Assembly (NCBI RefSeq): GCF_008329645.1
Contig: NZ_CP043474.1
Location: 4,216,001-4,280,000 of the forward strand
Length of the DNA stretch: 64,000 bases
Source of the DNA: Mycolicibacterium grossiae
GTDB lineage: Bacteria; Actinomycetota; Actinomycetes; Mycobacteriales; Mycobacteriaceae
Direction: 5' to 3'
The position numbers and the translations under genes are program-made. This document shows positions 32,396 to 40,990 of this stretch, piece by piece. How positions within the stretch are numbered: the first letter of the stretch is position 1; the number at the start of each line of letters is the position of its first letter. The notes below the pieces were generated by a model. That model was not told where the DNA came from. It did not search any database and was given only the letters and a program-made list of their open reading frames with translations.

Positions 32396-32409
32396 TGGAA
32401 CAGGTTCTA
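32396..32409. promoter_or_regulatory. KstR operator in divergent promoter region
   Basis: TGGAACAGGTTCTA, a full match to TNNAACNNGTTNNA, placed between divergent genes: 58 bases from the reductase start (32338) and 34 bases from the fabG3-like start (32443). One site could repress both. Confidence 0.88.
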
Positions 32410-32442
32410 GTCGAAAACGGCGGTGCGGTAGCCTGTCCCGTC

Positions 32443-33186
32443 ATGGGACGCGTGGACGGAAAAGTCGTACTGATCAGCGGTGGAGCTCGGGGGATGGGCG
32501 CCGCACACGCAAGGGCGCTGGTCGCCGAGGGCGCCTCGGTGGTCATCGGGGACATCCTCGACGACGAGGGCAAGGCGCTGGCCGACGAACTCGGCGAGTC
32601 CGCCCGCTACGTGCACCTAGACGTCACCGAGGCCGAGCAGTGGGACGCCGCCGTGGCCGTGGCCGTCGATGCCTTCGGTCGGCTCACCGCGCTGGTCAAC
32701 AACGCGGGCATCGTGGCGCTCGGTCAGATCGGCAAGTTCGACATGGTCAAGTGGCAGAAGGTCATCGACGTCAACCTGACCGGCACCTTCCTCGGCATGC
32801 AGGCGGTCGTGGAGCAGATGAAGGCCGCCGGCGAGGGATCGATCATCAACGTCTCGTCGATCGAGGGCCTGCGCGGCGCCCCCATGGTGCACCCGTACGT
32901 GGCGTCGAAGTGGGCCGTCCGCGGTCTGGCCAAGTCGGCGGCCATCGAACTGGGCCCGAAGAACATCCGCGTCAACTCCATCCATCCCGGCTTCATCCGC
33001 ACGCCGATGACCAAGCACTTCCCCGACGACATGGTGACCGCACCACTGCGCCGGCCCGGAACCTCGGAGGAGGTGGCGAGCTTCGTGGTGTTCCTGGTGA
33101 GCGACGAATCCTCGTTCTCGACCGGCGCCGAGTTCGTCATGGACGGCGGGCTGGTCACCGACGTGCCGCACAAGGATCTGTTCTAG
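32443..33186 (+). CDS. fabG3: FabG3-like 3-alpha,20-beta-hydroxysteroid dehydrogenase (SDR)
   Basis: A 247-residue classical SDR that matches M. tuberculosis FabG3 (Rv2002) along its length: KVVLISGGARGMGAAHARAL, VIGDILDDEGKALADEL, NNAGI, INVSSIEGL with the catalytic Ser, and YVASKWAVRGLAKSAA with Tyr and Lys, ending FSTGAEFVMDGG. FabG3 reduces 20-keto and 3-keto steroids with NADH. The KstR operator 34 bases upstream agrees with a role in sterol metabolism. Assignment to this exact enzyme rests on sequence recall and context. Confidence 0.88.
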   Translation: MGRVDGKVVLISGGARGMGAAHARALVAEGASVVIGDILDDEGKALADELGESARYVHLDVTEAEQWDAAVAVAVDAFGRLTALVNNAGIVALGQIGKFDMVKWQKVIDVNLTGTFLGMQAVVEQMKAAGEGSIINVSSIEGLRGAPMVHPYVASKWAVRGLAKSAAIELGPKNIRVNSIHPGFIRTPMTKHFPDDMVTAPLRRPGTSEEVASFVVFLVSDESSFSTGAEFVMDGGLVTDVPHKDLF

Positions 33187-33374
33187 CCGACCCGTTCTCG
33201 CCGCTCTCGGGGACCTCGCGGCCGACCGGGGTGAGCGGTACGCGGCGGGCACGGGCATGATGGTGGCCCCACCGTCGCCGCACGCGCGACCCGAACTCGA
33301 GGGAGCGCGTCATCGCCACGGACCTGCGTCGCGCGGCCGTCCTTGGCACCGTCTTCGCCCTGCTGCTGTTCGTC

Positions 33375-36092
33375 GTGTGTGCCGGCGACGTCCCGCGTTT
33401 CGCCGGCCCGGAACCGCCTGCCGTCAGCGTCGAACTCGCCGACGGGTGGACGCTCGCCTCGGCGCGGCAGGTCGGTGACGACGGCGCGGCCCTCTCGCGC
33501 GACGACCGCCCGACGGCGGGCTGGCACGACGTGCGGAACATGCCGGCGACGGTCCTGCAGGCGCTGTCCGACGACGGCACCCACCCGAACCTCTACTACG
33601 GCCGCAATCTGCTGGAGACGGTGCCGCAGGACCTGTGGCGTCAGGACTGGTGGTACCGCACCACGTTCACCGCCCCCACCGGGTACGGCAGCCAGCGGCT
33701 GCGCTTTCCGGGGATCAACTACCGCGCGCAGATCTGGCTCAACGGCCATCTCGTCGCCGGTGACCGCGAGATCGTCGGCATGTACGTCGACCACGTCGTC
33801 GACGTCTCGCCGTGGATCCGACCCGGACGACCGAACACGCTGGCGGTTCGCGTGACGCCGGAGCGGGCGCTGCAGGACGAGGACGGCGTCGAACTGGCCG
33901 ACAGCTGGTTCGACTGGATCAACTGGAACTACCTCGGCTATCAAGGACCGAACAAGAATCCCGCCAACGGCAACTCGTTCGTCGCCGACCGCAACGCCGG
34001 CATCTGGAAGCCGGTCTACCTGGAGGCCTCCGGGCCGGTGTCGCTCGGCCCCGCGACCGTGGACACCGATCTGCCGCTACCCGCGACCGACAGTGCGCGG
34101 CTCACCATCTACTCGACGGTCCGCAACGCGGCGCCGCAGCGCACCCGCGGCGTCCTGCGCGCCACCATCACGCGGCCGGGCCGGCCCGACGTCACCGTCG
34201 AGCAGGACGTGTCCCTCGGTCCGGGCGAGACCCGTGAGGTCCGCTTCGATCCCGACGCGTTCGACGCGCTGCGCGTCGCGCACCCCGATCTGTGGTGGCC
34301 GTACACGATGGGCGCCCCCAGCCTGTACGACCTGCGCCTGGAGTTCGTCCGATACGGCGCGGCGGTCGACAGCCGGTCGCAGCGGTTCGGCATCCGCGAG
34401 GTGTCGCAGTTCCGCGACGACGACGAGCGGTTCCCCGAGCTGGGTCGCGGCGGCAGCTTCTACCTGACGGTCAACGGCCGCGACTTCCTGGTGCGGGGCG
34501 CCACCTACACCCCGGACCTGTTGTACCGCAACGATCCCGACCGCGAGGACGCCATCCTCGCCTACACCCGCGACCTCGGGCTGAACATGCTGCGGCTGGA
34601 GTCCAAGATCCCCACCGAGCGCTTCGTGGAGCAGGCCGACGAACTCGGCATTCCGCTGATGGTCGGGTGGATGTGTTGCAACCAGTGGGAGCGCTGGCCG
34701 CAGTGGGACCCCGAGGACTTCGGCGTCGCGAAGGCCAGCCTGAGATCGCAGATCACCATGCTGCGCTCGCACGCGTCGGCCTTCGTGTGGGCCAACGCGA
34801 GCGACGGCCGACCGCCGCCGGACGTGGCCGACGCCTACCACGGCATCCTGCGCGAATTGCATTGGCAGAACGCCACCGTCGACAGCGTGTCCTCCTACAC
34901 CGTCGGGGCCGACGGCGAGCGGCTCTGGGACGGCATCCAGATGGCCGGTCCCTACTCCTGGCGGCCGCCGACGTACTGGTTCAGCGGCGAGTACCGTGCG
35001 GCGCGCGGCGCGTCGGCCGAACAGGGAGACAACGAACACATTCCGCCGTTCGCGAGCCTGCGCCGGTTCATCCCGCCGGACCGGCTGTGGCCCATCAACG
35101 ACGACTGGTCGTTCCACGCCGGCTCCAACCCGGACAACGCCGACCTGCGCAGCATTCAGCGTGCCGTCAACCGCCGGTACGGCACGTCGTCGGGCGCCGA
35201 GGAGTTCACCCGCAAGGCGCAACTGGCGCACTACGAGTCGACGCGCGCACAGTTCGAGTCGTTCGCGGCGCTGGGCTGGGCCGGACACAAGATGACGATC
35301 TACTGGATGCTGAACAACCACTGGCCGTCGTTCTTCGGCAACCTCTTCGACTACTACCTGCGGCCGGGCGGCGCGTACTTCGGCGCCAAGAAGGGGCTGC
35401 GGCCGCTGTCGGCGGTGTTCGACTCCTACGCCACGGGCACACACGACCGCGCCAACGTCACCGCGGTCAACCAGAGCCCGGCCGAGGTGCGCGACGTCCG
35501 CGTCCGGGTGCGGGTCTACGACCTGCAGGGCCGGGTGCGCGAGGACCGCACCAGCGCCCCGCTGACGGTGCCGTCCGGCGGAGCCGTCCCGGCACTGACG
35601 CTGCCGCGGGTGGCGCGCGACTCGCGGGTGTTCTTCGTCCGGTGCGAGCTGCTCGACGCCACCGGCACGCCGCTCGACGAGAACGTGTACTGGCAGTCGC
35701 AGCAGAACGACGACGTCGGCGATCCCAACCGGGACACCGCGTTCGTGCTCAGCCAGGCGAGCTTCGCCGACATGACGGCGCTCAACACGATGACCCGGGT
35801 GCCGCTCGAGGTGACCGCCCGCCGCACGACGAACGGGGCCGGTCAGCAGGAGGTCGCCATCCGGCTGACCAACCCGACGCCGCGGGTGGCGTTCTTCGCC
35901 CGCGCCGAGGTCACCGCGACGCGCGACGGCGACGAGATCCTGCCCATCACCTACGACGACAACTACGTGACGGTGTTCGGCGGCGAGTCCGTGGAACTGC
36001 GCGCCGTCGTCCCGCCCACCGCGTCCGGCGACTGGGTACGCGTCACGCCCTACAACGGGTCGCCCGTCGAGGTCCCCGTCGACGCCCGGTGA
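33375..36092 (+). CDS. Exported GH2-family glycosidase (exo-beta-glucosaminidase/mannosidase-like), start unclear
   Basis: From the first canonical start (GTG 33375) the product is 905 residues. GH2 sandwich, Ig-like and TIM-barrel domains follow in order: WWYRTTFTAP, INYRAQIWLNGHLV, DLWWPYTMGAPSLYDL, then LGLNMLRLESKIPTERF, VGWMCCNQWERWPQW and FVWANASDG, where Asp probably is the acid/base as in exo-beta-D-glucosaminidase CsxA; the nucleophile is likely Glu in SAEQGDNEHIPP. Upstream in frame (33324-33374) lies a clean signal peptide, LRRAAVLGTVFALLLFVVC, but no ATG, GTG or TTG precedes it before the stop at 33258. See findings. Possible substrates are glucosamine or mannose glycans. Confidence 0.85.
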   Translation: MCAGDVPRFAGPEPPAVSVELADGWTLASARQVGDDGAALSRDDRPTAGWHDVRNMPATVLQALSDDGTHPNLYYGRNLLETVPQDLWRQDWWYRTTFTAPTGYGSQRLRFPGINYRAQIWLNGHLVAGDREIVGMYVDHVVDVSPWIRPGRPNTLAVRVTPERALQDEDGVELADSWFDWINWNYLGYQGPNKNPANGNSFVADRNAGIWKPVYLEASGPVSLGPATVDTDLPLPATDSARLTIYSTVRNAAPQRTRGVLRATITRPGRPDVTVEQDVSLGPGETREVRFDPDAFDALRVAHPDLWWPYTMGAPSLYDLRLEFVRYGAAVDSRSQRFGIREVSQFRDDDERFPELGRGGSFYLTVNGRDFLVRGATYTPDLLYRNDPDREDAILAYTRDLGLNMLRLESKIPTERFVEQADELGIPLMVGWMCCNQWERWPQWDPEDFGVAKASLRSQITMLRSHASAFVWANASDGRPPPDVADAYHGILRELHWQNATVDSVSSYTVGADGERLWDGIQMAGPYSWRPPTYWFSGEYRAARGASAEQGDNEHIPPFASLRRFIPPDRLWPINDDWSFHAGSNPDNADLRSIQRAVNRRYGTSSGAEEFTRKAQLAHYESTRAQFESFAALGWAGHKMTIYWMLNNHWPSFFGNLFDYYLRPGGAYFGAKKGLRPLSAVFDSYATGTHDRANVTAVNQSPAEVRDVRVRVRVYDLQGRVREDRTSAPLTVPSGGAVPALTLPRVARDSRVFFVRCELLDATGTPLDENVYWQSQQNDDVGDPNRDTAFVLSQASFADMTALNTMTRVPLEVTARRTTNGAGQQEVAIRLTNPTPRVAFFARAEVTATRDGDEILPITYDDNYVTVFGGESVELRAVVPPTASGDWVRVTPYNGSPVEVPVDAR

Positions 36093-36156
36093 GCACGACG
36101 CCATCACACTCGCCTGGGCCGGGTGTCGGTACCGCGGGCGTGGGTAGCCTGACCGC

Positions 36157-36351
36157 ATGGCACCACGCGAGGACGATCCACTGATCGAGGCGAACGCGGC
36201 GGACGTGGCCGAGCAGGCCCGCGACACCGCGGATCACGACGACGCGGTGACCCCGGGCGCCGACGGCATCGCGCTGGAGACCGACCCCGCGGACTACCAG
36301 GAGCAGCTGCAGTCGATCGTCGACGACGGCGTGGACGAATACCGCGACTGA
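36157..36351 (+). CDS. Small acidic hypothetical protein
   Basis: A 64-residue, strongly acidic, soluble protein of a type common in mycobacteria (MAPREDDPLIEANAADVAEQ, ending VDDGVDEYRD). No motif or function recognised. It is 65 bases after the glycosidase, with its stop inside a hairpin shared with the convergent dedA gene. Confidence 0.62.
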   Translation: MAPREDDPLIEANAADVAEQARDTADHDDAVTPGADGIALETDPADYQEQLQSIVDDGVDEYRD

Positions 36352-36370
36352 GTCCGGCGGACCCTCAGTC
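36346..36370. terminator. Bidirectional hairpin between convergent genes
   Basis: GACTGAG and CTCAGTC pair across 11 bases that themselves contain TCCG/CGGA. The hairpin covers the stop codons of both the small gene (36351) and dedA (36365), which fits a shared terminator. No T run. Confidence 0.45.
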
Positions 36371-37024
36371 GACGGTCACCGGCCGGCGGCGCAGCAGCAC
36401 CGCGCGGGTCACCGACAGCAGCACCGGCAACGCGGAGAGCACGGCGATCACGAGCACGATCAGCTCGAGGTGCGCGTGCACCAGCGGCACGGTGCCGAGG
36501 TGGTAGCCGACGAGGGTGAGGCCCACGCCCCAACCCAGCGCACCGATGACGTCGAAGGCGAGGAACACCGGGTAGCGCATGCCGGAGGCGCCGGCGATCA
36601 CCGGTGTGAACGTGCGCACGACGCCGACGAAGTGGCCGATGACGATCGTCTTGCGGCCGTGCCGCTCGAAGAATCCGTGCGACGACGCCAGGTACCGCTT
36701 CTTGAGGAACCGTGCGTCGTCCCGCCGGAACAGCGCCGGCCCGGCACGCCGCCCGATGAGGTAGCCGAGCTGGCCGCCGGCGATGGCCGACGCGGCGGCG
36801 CACCCGCCGAGGGTCCACACGCTCGCCGGTGCGCCCGGCTGCGCGGCGAGCAGGCCGGCGGTGAACAGCAGCGTGTCGCCGGGCAGGAACGGGAAGAACA
36901 GGCCGGTCTCGACGAACACGATGAGGATGACGCCGGGCAGCAGTGCCGAGGCGAACATGCCGCCCTCGCCGAGCCAGTACATCGGGTCGAGCACCTCGGG
37001 CATGGCCAGCACGGCGCTCGTCAC
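36365..37024 (-). CDS. DedA-family membrane protein
   Basis: The GTG at 37024 gives 219 residues beginning TSAVLAMPEVLDPMYWLG; the longer frame upstream overlaps cinA. It is a DedA/VTT-domain protein with about five membrane segments and the conserved FVETGLFFPFLPGDTLLF, Arg-rich RFLKKRYLASSHGFFERHG and VGVVRTFTPVIAGASGMRYPVF. DedA proteins flip undecaprenyl phosphate or phospholipids and support membrane homeostasis. The two genes are divergent with 100 bases between starts. Confidence 0.88.
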   Translation of the reverse strand: MTSAVLAMPEVLDPMYWLGEGGMFASALLPGVILIVFVETGLFFPFLPGDTLLFTAGLLAAQPGAPASVWTLGGCAAASAIAGGQLGYLIGRRAGPALFRRDDARFLKKRYLASSHGFFERHGRKTIVIGHFVGVVRTFTPVIAGASGMRYPVFLAFDVIGALGWGVGLTLVGYHLGTVPLVHAHLELIVLVIAVLSALPVLLSVTRAVLLRRRPVTVD

Positions 37025-37124
37025 GGACGCCGAACCTAACCGGGCGACGTTGCGAAACACTGAACGGAATGCGTCGACGACGGGGGTCCCGCGTGGCGTG
37101 CGCGGTCGTCGTAGGGTTGGGCGA

Positions 37125-38408
37125 GTGAGCGCACGCGCGGGCATCGTCGTCACCGGCACCGAGGTCCTGACCGGCCGGGTCCAGGACCGCAACGGCCCCT
37201 TCCTCGCCGATCAGCTGCTCGACCTCGGGGTGGAGCTCGCTCACGTCACCATCTGCGGTGACCGGCCGGCCGACATCGCGGCGCAGCTGCGCTTCCTTGC
37301 CGGCGAGGGCGTCAACCTGATCGTCACCAGCGGCGGGCTCGGGCCCACCGCCGACGACATGACGGTCGCGACGGTGGCCGAGTTCTGCGGTCGAGATCTC
37401 ATCCTCGACACCGCACTCGAGGAGCGCATCGCCGACATCCTGCGGCGGCTGATGCGTGCCCGCGGCGTCGCCTCTGCCTCCCAGGACGTGGACTTCGACG
37501 CCGTCCTCGCGGCCAACCGCAAGCAGGCGATGGTCCCCGCGGGCGCCGAGATCCTCGATCCCGTCGGCACGGCCCCCGGCGTCGTGGTGCCGGGCTCGCC
37601 GACCGTGGTCGTGCTGCCGGGCCCGCCCCGCGAGCTGCAGCCGATGTGGTCGCGCGCCGTCGCGACCGCGGCCGTTCAGGAGGCCATCGCCGGGCGCACC
37701 CGGTACCGGCAGGAGACCGTCCGGATGTTCGGTCTGCCCGAGTCGGGCCTCGCCGAGACGTTGCGCGAGGGCGAACTGCGCATCGACGGCTTCGACCGCC
37801 TCGAGATCACGACCTGCCTGCGGCGGGGGGAACTCGAGATCGTCACGCGCTACGAGCCCGACGCCGCCGACGTCTACGCCGAACTGGTGGACCTGCTGCG
37901 TTCCCACCATCCGCGCGAGGTGTTCTCCACCGACGGGTCCCTGGTCGACGACCAGGTCGCGGCCCTGCTGGCGGGCCGCACCATCGCCACCGCCGAATCA
38001 TGCACGGCCGGGATGGTGGCCGCACGGCTCACCGACCGGGCCGGCTCCTCGGCGTACGTGGCCGGCGGCGTCGTCTCCTACTCGAATCAGGCGAAGATCG
38101 ATCTGCTGGGCGTCGACCCGGCACTGCTCGACGCGCACGGCGCCGTCTCCGAACCGGTCGCCGAGGCCATGGCGGCGGGCGCGCTCGCGCGTTTCGGCGC
38201 CGACACCGCCGTCGCCACGACCGGCATCGCCGGACCCGGCGGCGGCAGCCCCGAGAAGCCGGTGGGCACCGTGTGCTTCAGCGTGCGACTGGCCGACGGC
38301 ACCTCGGTGACCCGCACGCTGCTGTTGCCGGGGGACCGGTCGGACGTCCGGGAGCGTTCGACGACCGTCGCCATGCACCTGCTGCGCGGCGCGCTGCGCC
38401 CCGAATGA
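37125..38408 (+). CDS. cinA: CinA-family nicotinamide-nucleotide amidase / competence-damage protein
   Basis: A 427-residue protein from a GTG. The N-terminal MoCF-like (COG1058) domain has VTGTEVLTGRVQDRN and VTSGGLGPTADDMT; the C-terminal CinA domain has TIATAESCTAGMVAARLTD with the active-site Ser, SYSNQAKIDLLGV and TTGIAGPGGGSPEKPVGTV. The complete domain pair is typical for CinA, with ADP-ribose pyrophosphatase and NMN deamidase activities in pyridine-nucleotide salvage; mycobacterial CinA can also cleave NAD-drug adducts. The stop overlaps the next gene's ATG (ATGA). Confidence 0.92.
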   Translation: MSARAGIVVTGTEVLTGRVQDRNGPFLADQLLDLGVELAHVTICGDRPADIAAQLRFLAGEGVNLIVTSGGLGPTADDMTVATVAEFCGRDLILDTALEERIADILRRLMRARGVASASQDVDFDAVLAANRKQAMVPAGAEILDPVGTAPGVVVPGSPTVVVLPGPPRELQPMWSRAVATAAVQEAIAGRTRYRQETVRMFGLPESGLAETLREGELRIDGFDRLEITTCLRRGELEIVTRYEPDAADVYAELVDLLRSHHPREVFSTDGSLVDDQVAALLAGRTIATAESCTAGMVAARLTDRAGSSAYVAGGVVSYSNQAKIDLLGVDPALLDAHGAVSEPVAEAMAAGALARFGADTAVATTGIAGPGGGSPEKPVGTVCFSVRLADGTSVTRTLLLPGDRSDVRERSTTVAMHLLRGALRPE

Positions 38409-39658
38409 CCTTGCACGGCAATACCGTCGACGACGAGAGGATCGACCGAGGAGTGACGAAGCTGCTGGATGACGCCGACATGGACGCCCAACTGGGTCGC
38501 ACCCTGATCGCCGTGGCCGCCGACGCGGCCGACCTGGGGGAGGCGCTGGCGACGGCGTCGCGCGCCCGCCCCGGCGACTACGACTCCTGGTTCGACGAGT
38601 GGTCGGCGACCGCCACGGCCGCCCAGGAACTCGGTGACGAGGCGCTCGGCAAGGGACGTCTGGTGACGGCGCGCAAGGCCTTCCTGCGCGCGTCGGAGTA
38701 CTGGCGGCAGTCGTTCTTCTTCCTGCGGCACGACGTGACCGACGAGCGGCTGCTGCGGGCCTGGCGGGCGCACCGGGAGTCGTTCCGGGCGGCGCTGCCG
38801 CTGCTCGGCTGGAACGTGGTCACCGTCGAGATCCCGTTCGAGGACGCCACGATGACGGGCTATCTGTTCCGGCCGAGCGATGACGGCATGCCGCGCCCGA
38901 CGGTGCTGGCGCCGTGCGGTTTCGACTCGACCGCCGAGGCGGGCTACGTCGCCACCGGCCACATGGCCCTGCCGCGCGGCTACAACTTCTTCGTCTTCGA
39001 GGGGCCCGGGCAGGGCGGCATGCTGTTCGAACACGGCGTGCCGTTCCGTCCCGACTTCGAGGTGCCCTTCGGGGCGGCATTCGACTGGCTGCTCGGACAG
39101 ACCGGTGTGCACTCCGGAGCCGTTGCCGTGCTGGGCCGGTCGTTCGCGGGCTACCTCGGCCCCCGTGCGGCCGCGTGCGAGCCACGGGTCGCGGCCCTGA
39201 TCGCGGACCCCGGTCAGTACGAATTCGCTTCGCGGCTCGGCTCATTGGGTGGTCTGACCCGTGAGCCGGACCGGTTCGTGGAGCGGGTGCGTGCCGCCGA
39301 CCCCGAACTCGACGCCGAACTCGAGGCGCTGCAGGCGGACGCCCGCGGACGGGAGTGGTTCGGCTCGCGAATGGCCGCGATGGGCACGCGGTCGGTGGGT
39401 GACTTCGTGCGCAAGCAGCTCGAGTTCACCCTCGAGCACGTCGTCGCCGACATCCAGTGTCCGACGCTGGTCACCGACGGCGAGGGCGACGCCACCTCGC
39501 AGAGCGCGCTCTTCCACGACCGCCTCACCTGCCCGAAGCGGCTCAAGCGGTTCACCGCCGCCGAGGGCGCCGGGGGGCATTGCGAGGGGCTGGGGTCGAC
39601 GGTGTTCGAGAGCTACGTCTTCGACTGGCTCGACGGCGTCATGGGCCGTTCCGGCTGA
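38405..39658 (+). CDS. Alpha/beta hydrolase (DUF1100/pseudooxynicotine hydrolase-like)
   Basis: A 417-residue protein coupled to cinA by ATGA. A helical N-terminal part (about 1-135; EWSATATAAQELGDEALGKG, ASEYWRQSFFFLRHD) caps an alpha/beta-hydrolase domain with APCGFDSTAEAGY, nucleophile Ser246 in LGRSFAGYLGPRAA, Asp in LVTDGEGDATS and His in GGHCEGL. The layout matches the family of 2,6-dihydropseudooxynicotine hydrolase and FrsA-like esterases. Substrate unknown; the link to cinA is only positional. Confidence 0.83.
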   Translation: MTLHGNTVDDERIDRGVTKLLDDADMDAQLGRTLIAVAADAADLGEALATASRARPGDYDSWFDEWSATATAAQELGDEALGKGRLVTARKAFLRASEYWRQSFFFLRHDVTDERLLRAWRAHRESFRAALPLLGWNVVTVEIPFEDATMTGYLFRPSDDGMPRPTVLAPCGFDSTAEAGYVATGHMALPRGYNFFVFEGPGQGGMLFEHGVPFRPDFEVPFGAAFDWLLGQTGVHSGAVAVLGRSFAGYLGPRAAACEPRVAALIADPGQYEFASRLGSLGGLTREPDRFVERVRAADPELDAELEALQADARGREWFGSRMAAMGTRSVGDFVRKQLEFTLEHVVADIQCPTLVTDGEGDATSQSALFHDRLTCPKRLKRFTAAEGAGGHCEGLGSTVFESYVFDWLDGVMGRSG

Positions 39659-39662
39659 CCGG

Positions 39663-40013
39663 TCAGCCACCCGTCGCGGCGGTGTAGCCGACACCGCCGA
39701 GCACGCACGCCAGGCCGCACAGCACGAACGTGCCCACCGCGAACGGCCAGGCCGGCGCCTTGCGGACGAGCTGCACCACGGTGACGACCACGCCGGTGAC
39801 GCCCATCGCGACGGCGGCCAGTAGGGCGACGCCGACCGCGGTGACCGCCCCGTCGACACTGCACGTCGGCGGCGGGCAGTGGTCCAGGAAGGCCAGCAGG
39901 AAGAAGCCCATCAGGCCGGCCGCCACCCCGCACAGCGCCGTCAGCACCAGCGTGGCGATCGAGATCACCAGGTCGGCCACCGAGCGCTGCCGCGGTGCCT
40001 GCGGCACGACCAC
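39663..40013 (-). CDS. Small four-helix membrane protein
   Basis: A 116-residue hydrophobic protein with about three to four membrane helices (LVISIATLVLTALCGVAAGL, VGVALLAAVAMGVTGVVVTVV, FAVGTFVLCGLACVLGGVGY) and a Cys-containing loop HCPPPTC that would lie outside. Conserved but unassigned in mycobacteria. It follows the hydrolase gene at 40017-40934 by 3 bases on the same strand, so they form an operon. Confidence 0.72.
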   Translation of the reverse strand: MVVPQAPRQRSVADLVISIATLVLTALCGVAAGLMGFFLLAFLDHCPPPTCSVDGAVTAVGVALLAAVAMGVTGVVVTVVQLVRKAPAWPFAVGTFVLCGLACVLGGVGYTAATGG

Positions 40014-40016
40014 GGG

Positions 40017-40934
40017 TCAGCGCTTGCCGTCGATGTCGTCCCAGGCGCCGATGATCGTGCCGAGGATCTCCTCGGCGACGCCCAGCCCGCCGAGATGGCT
40101 CTCGCCCGGCAGCGCGTACAGCCGGGCGTCGGGGAGCCGCGCGACGACGTGCTCACCGTGGGCGAACGGCACGATGTGGTCGGCGTCGCCGTGCCACCAG
40201 TGCACCGGCACCTTGACCTCGTCGAGGCGGAAACCCCAGTCCTTCGCGAACACCGCGACGTCGGCGAACGGTGCGGACAGCTGCTTGCGGCTGCCGTTGA
40301 GCAGGTCGTCGAGGAACATCGCGCCGAACTCCGGCCGGGTGAGCAGCCGCCGGTCGGCCTCGGGGGACACCGCGGCATAGGCGTACAGCGCGACCGGCGC
40401 GATCGGCCGGATGGCGTGCACCAGGCCGACGGCCGCCCACCGCAGCGGGAGCCCGACGTAGGGCAGCGCCGGCGCGACCCGAGACCCGAAGCCCATGAGA
40501 CCGCCGCCGATGCCTTCGGTACCCACGGTCGGCGCGACGCCGCCGAGGACGCCCACGACGACGATGCGGTCCGGCATCGCCGCGGCGCAGCCCAGCGTGT
40601 ACGGGCCGCCACCGGACAGCCCGATGACCGCCATCTGGTCGATGCCCAGCACGTCGGCGATGGTGCGCAGGTCGTCGGCGAAGGCCGCCACGTTGCGGTA
40701 CTGGTGCGGCGTCGACGATCCGATGCCCGGGCGGTCGACGCCGATCAGCCGGATGTGCTCGCGCTCGGCGTACGCGCGCGCCTCCACGGGGATCTGCCGG
40801 CGCGCCCCGGGGGTGCCGTGCAGCCAGAAGATTGCGCGCCCCTGCGGGTCGCCGAACTCGGCGAAGCCGATCTGACGATCGTCCCCGACGGCGACGTTGC
40901 CTTCCAGCTTGGGACGCTCGATTGACATGACCAT
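40017..40934 (-). CDS. Alpha/beta hydrolase
   Basis: A 305-residue alpha/beta hydrolase; start ATG 40934 or 40928. Motifs: oxyanion HGTPGARRQ, DRPGIGSSTP, nucleophile Ser107 in IGLSGGGPYT, Asp in WWHGDADHIVP and His in LPGESHLGG. No signal peptide, so cytosolic. Similar to epoxide hydrolase and haloperoxidase-type esterases but without residues that decide the reaction. It is the last gene but one in the minus-strand run that also holds the molybdenum hydroxylase, 56 bases downstream of the FAD subunit. Confidence 0.83.
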   Translation of the reverse strand: MVMSIERPKLEGNVAVGDDRQIGFAEFGDPQGRAIFWLHGTPGARRQIPVEARAYAEREHIRLIGVDRPGIGSSTPHQYRNVAAFADDLRTIADVLGIDQMAVIGLSGGGPYTLGCAAAMPDRIVVVGVLGGVAPTVGTEGIGGGLMGFGSRVAPALPYVGLPLRWAAVGLVHAIRPIAPVALYAYAAVSPEADRRLLTRPEFGAMFLDDLLNGSRKQLSAPFADVAVFAKDWGFRLDEVKVPVHWWHGDADHIVPFAHGEHVVARLPDARLYALPGESHLGGLGVAEEILGTIIGAWDDIDGKR

Positions 40935-40990
40935 GCGCAGCAGTCTCGCATGTGCGGTGCGTCACTCCGCCCGGCTTGGGTCACTTCCGC

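Noticed and set aside
34077..36227. 716-codon open frame opposite the GH2 glycosidase
   Set aside because: Arg/Val/Gly-rich with no family features and entirely within the glycosidase gene, which has clear domain motifs.
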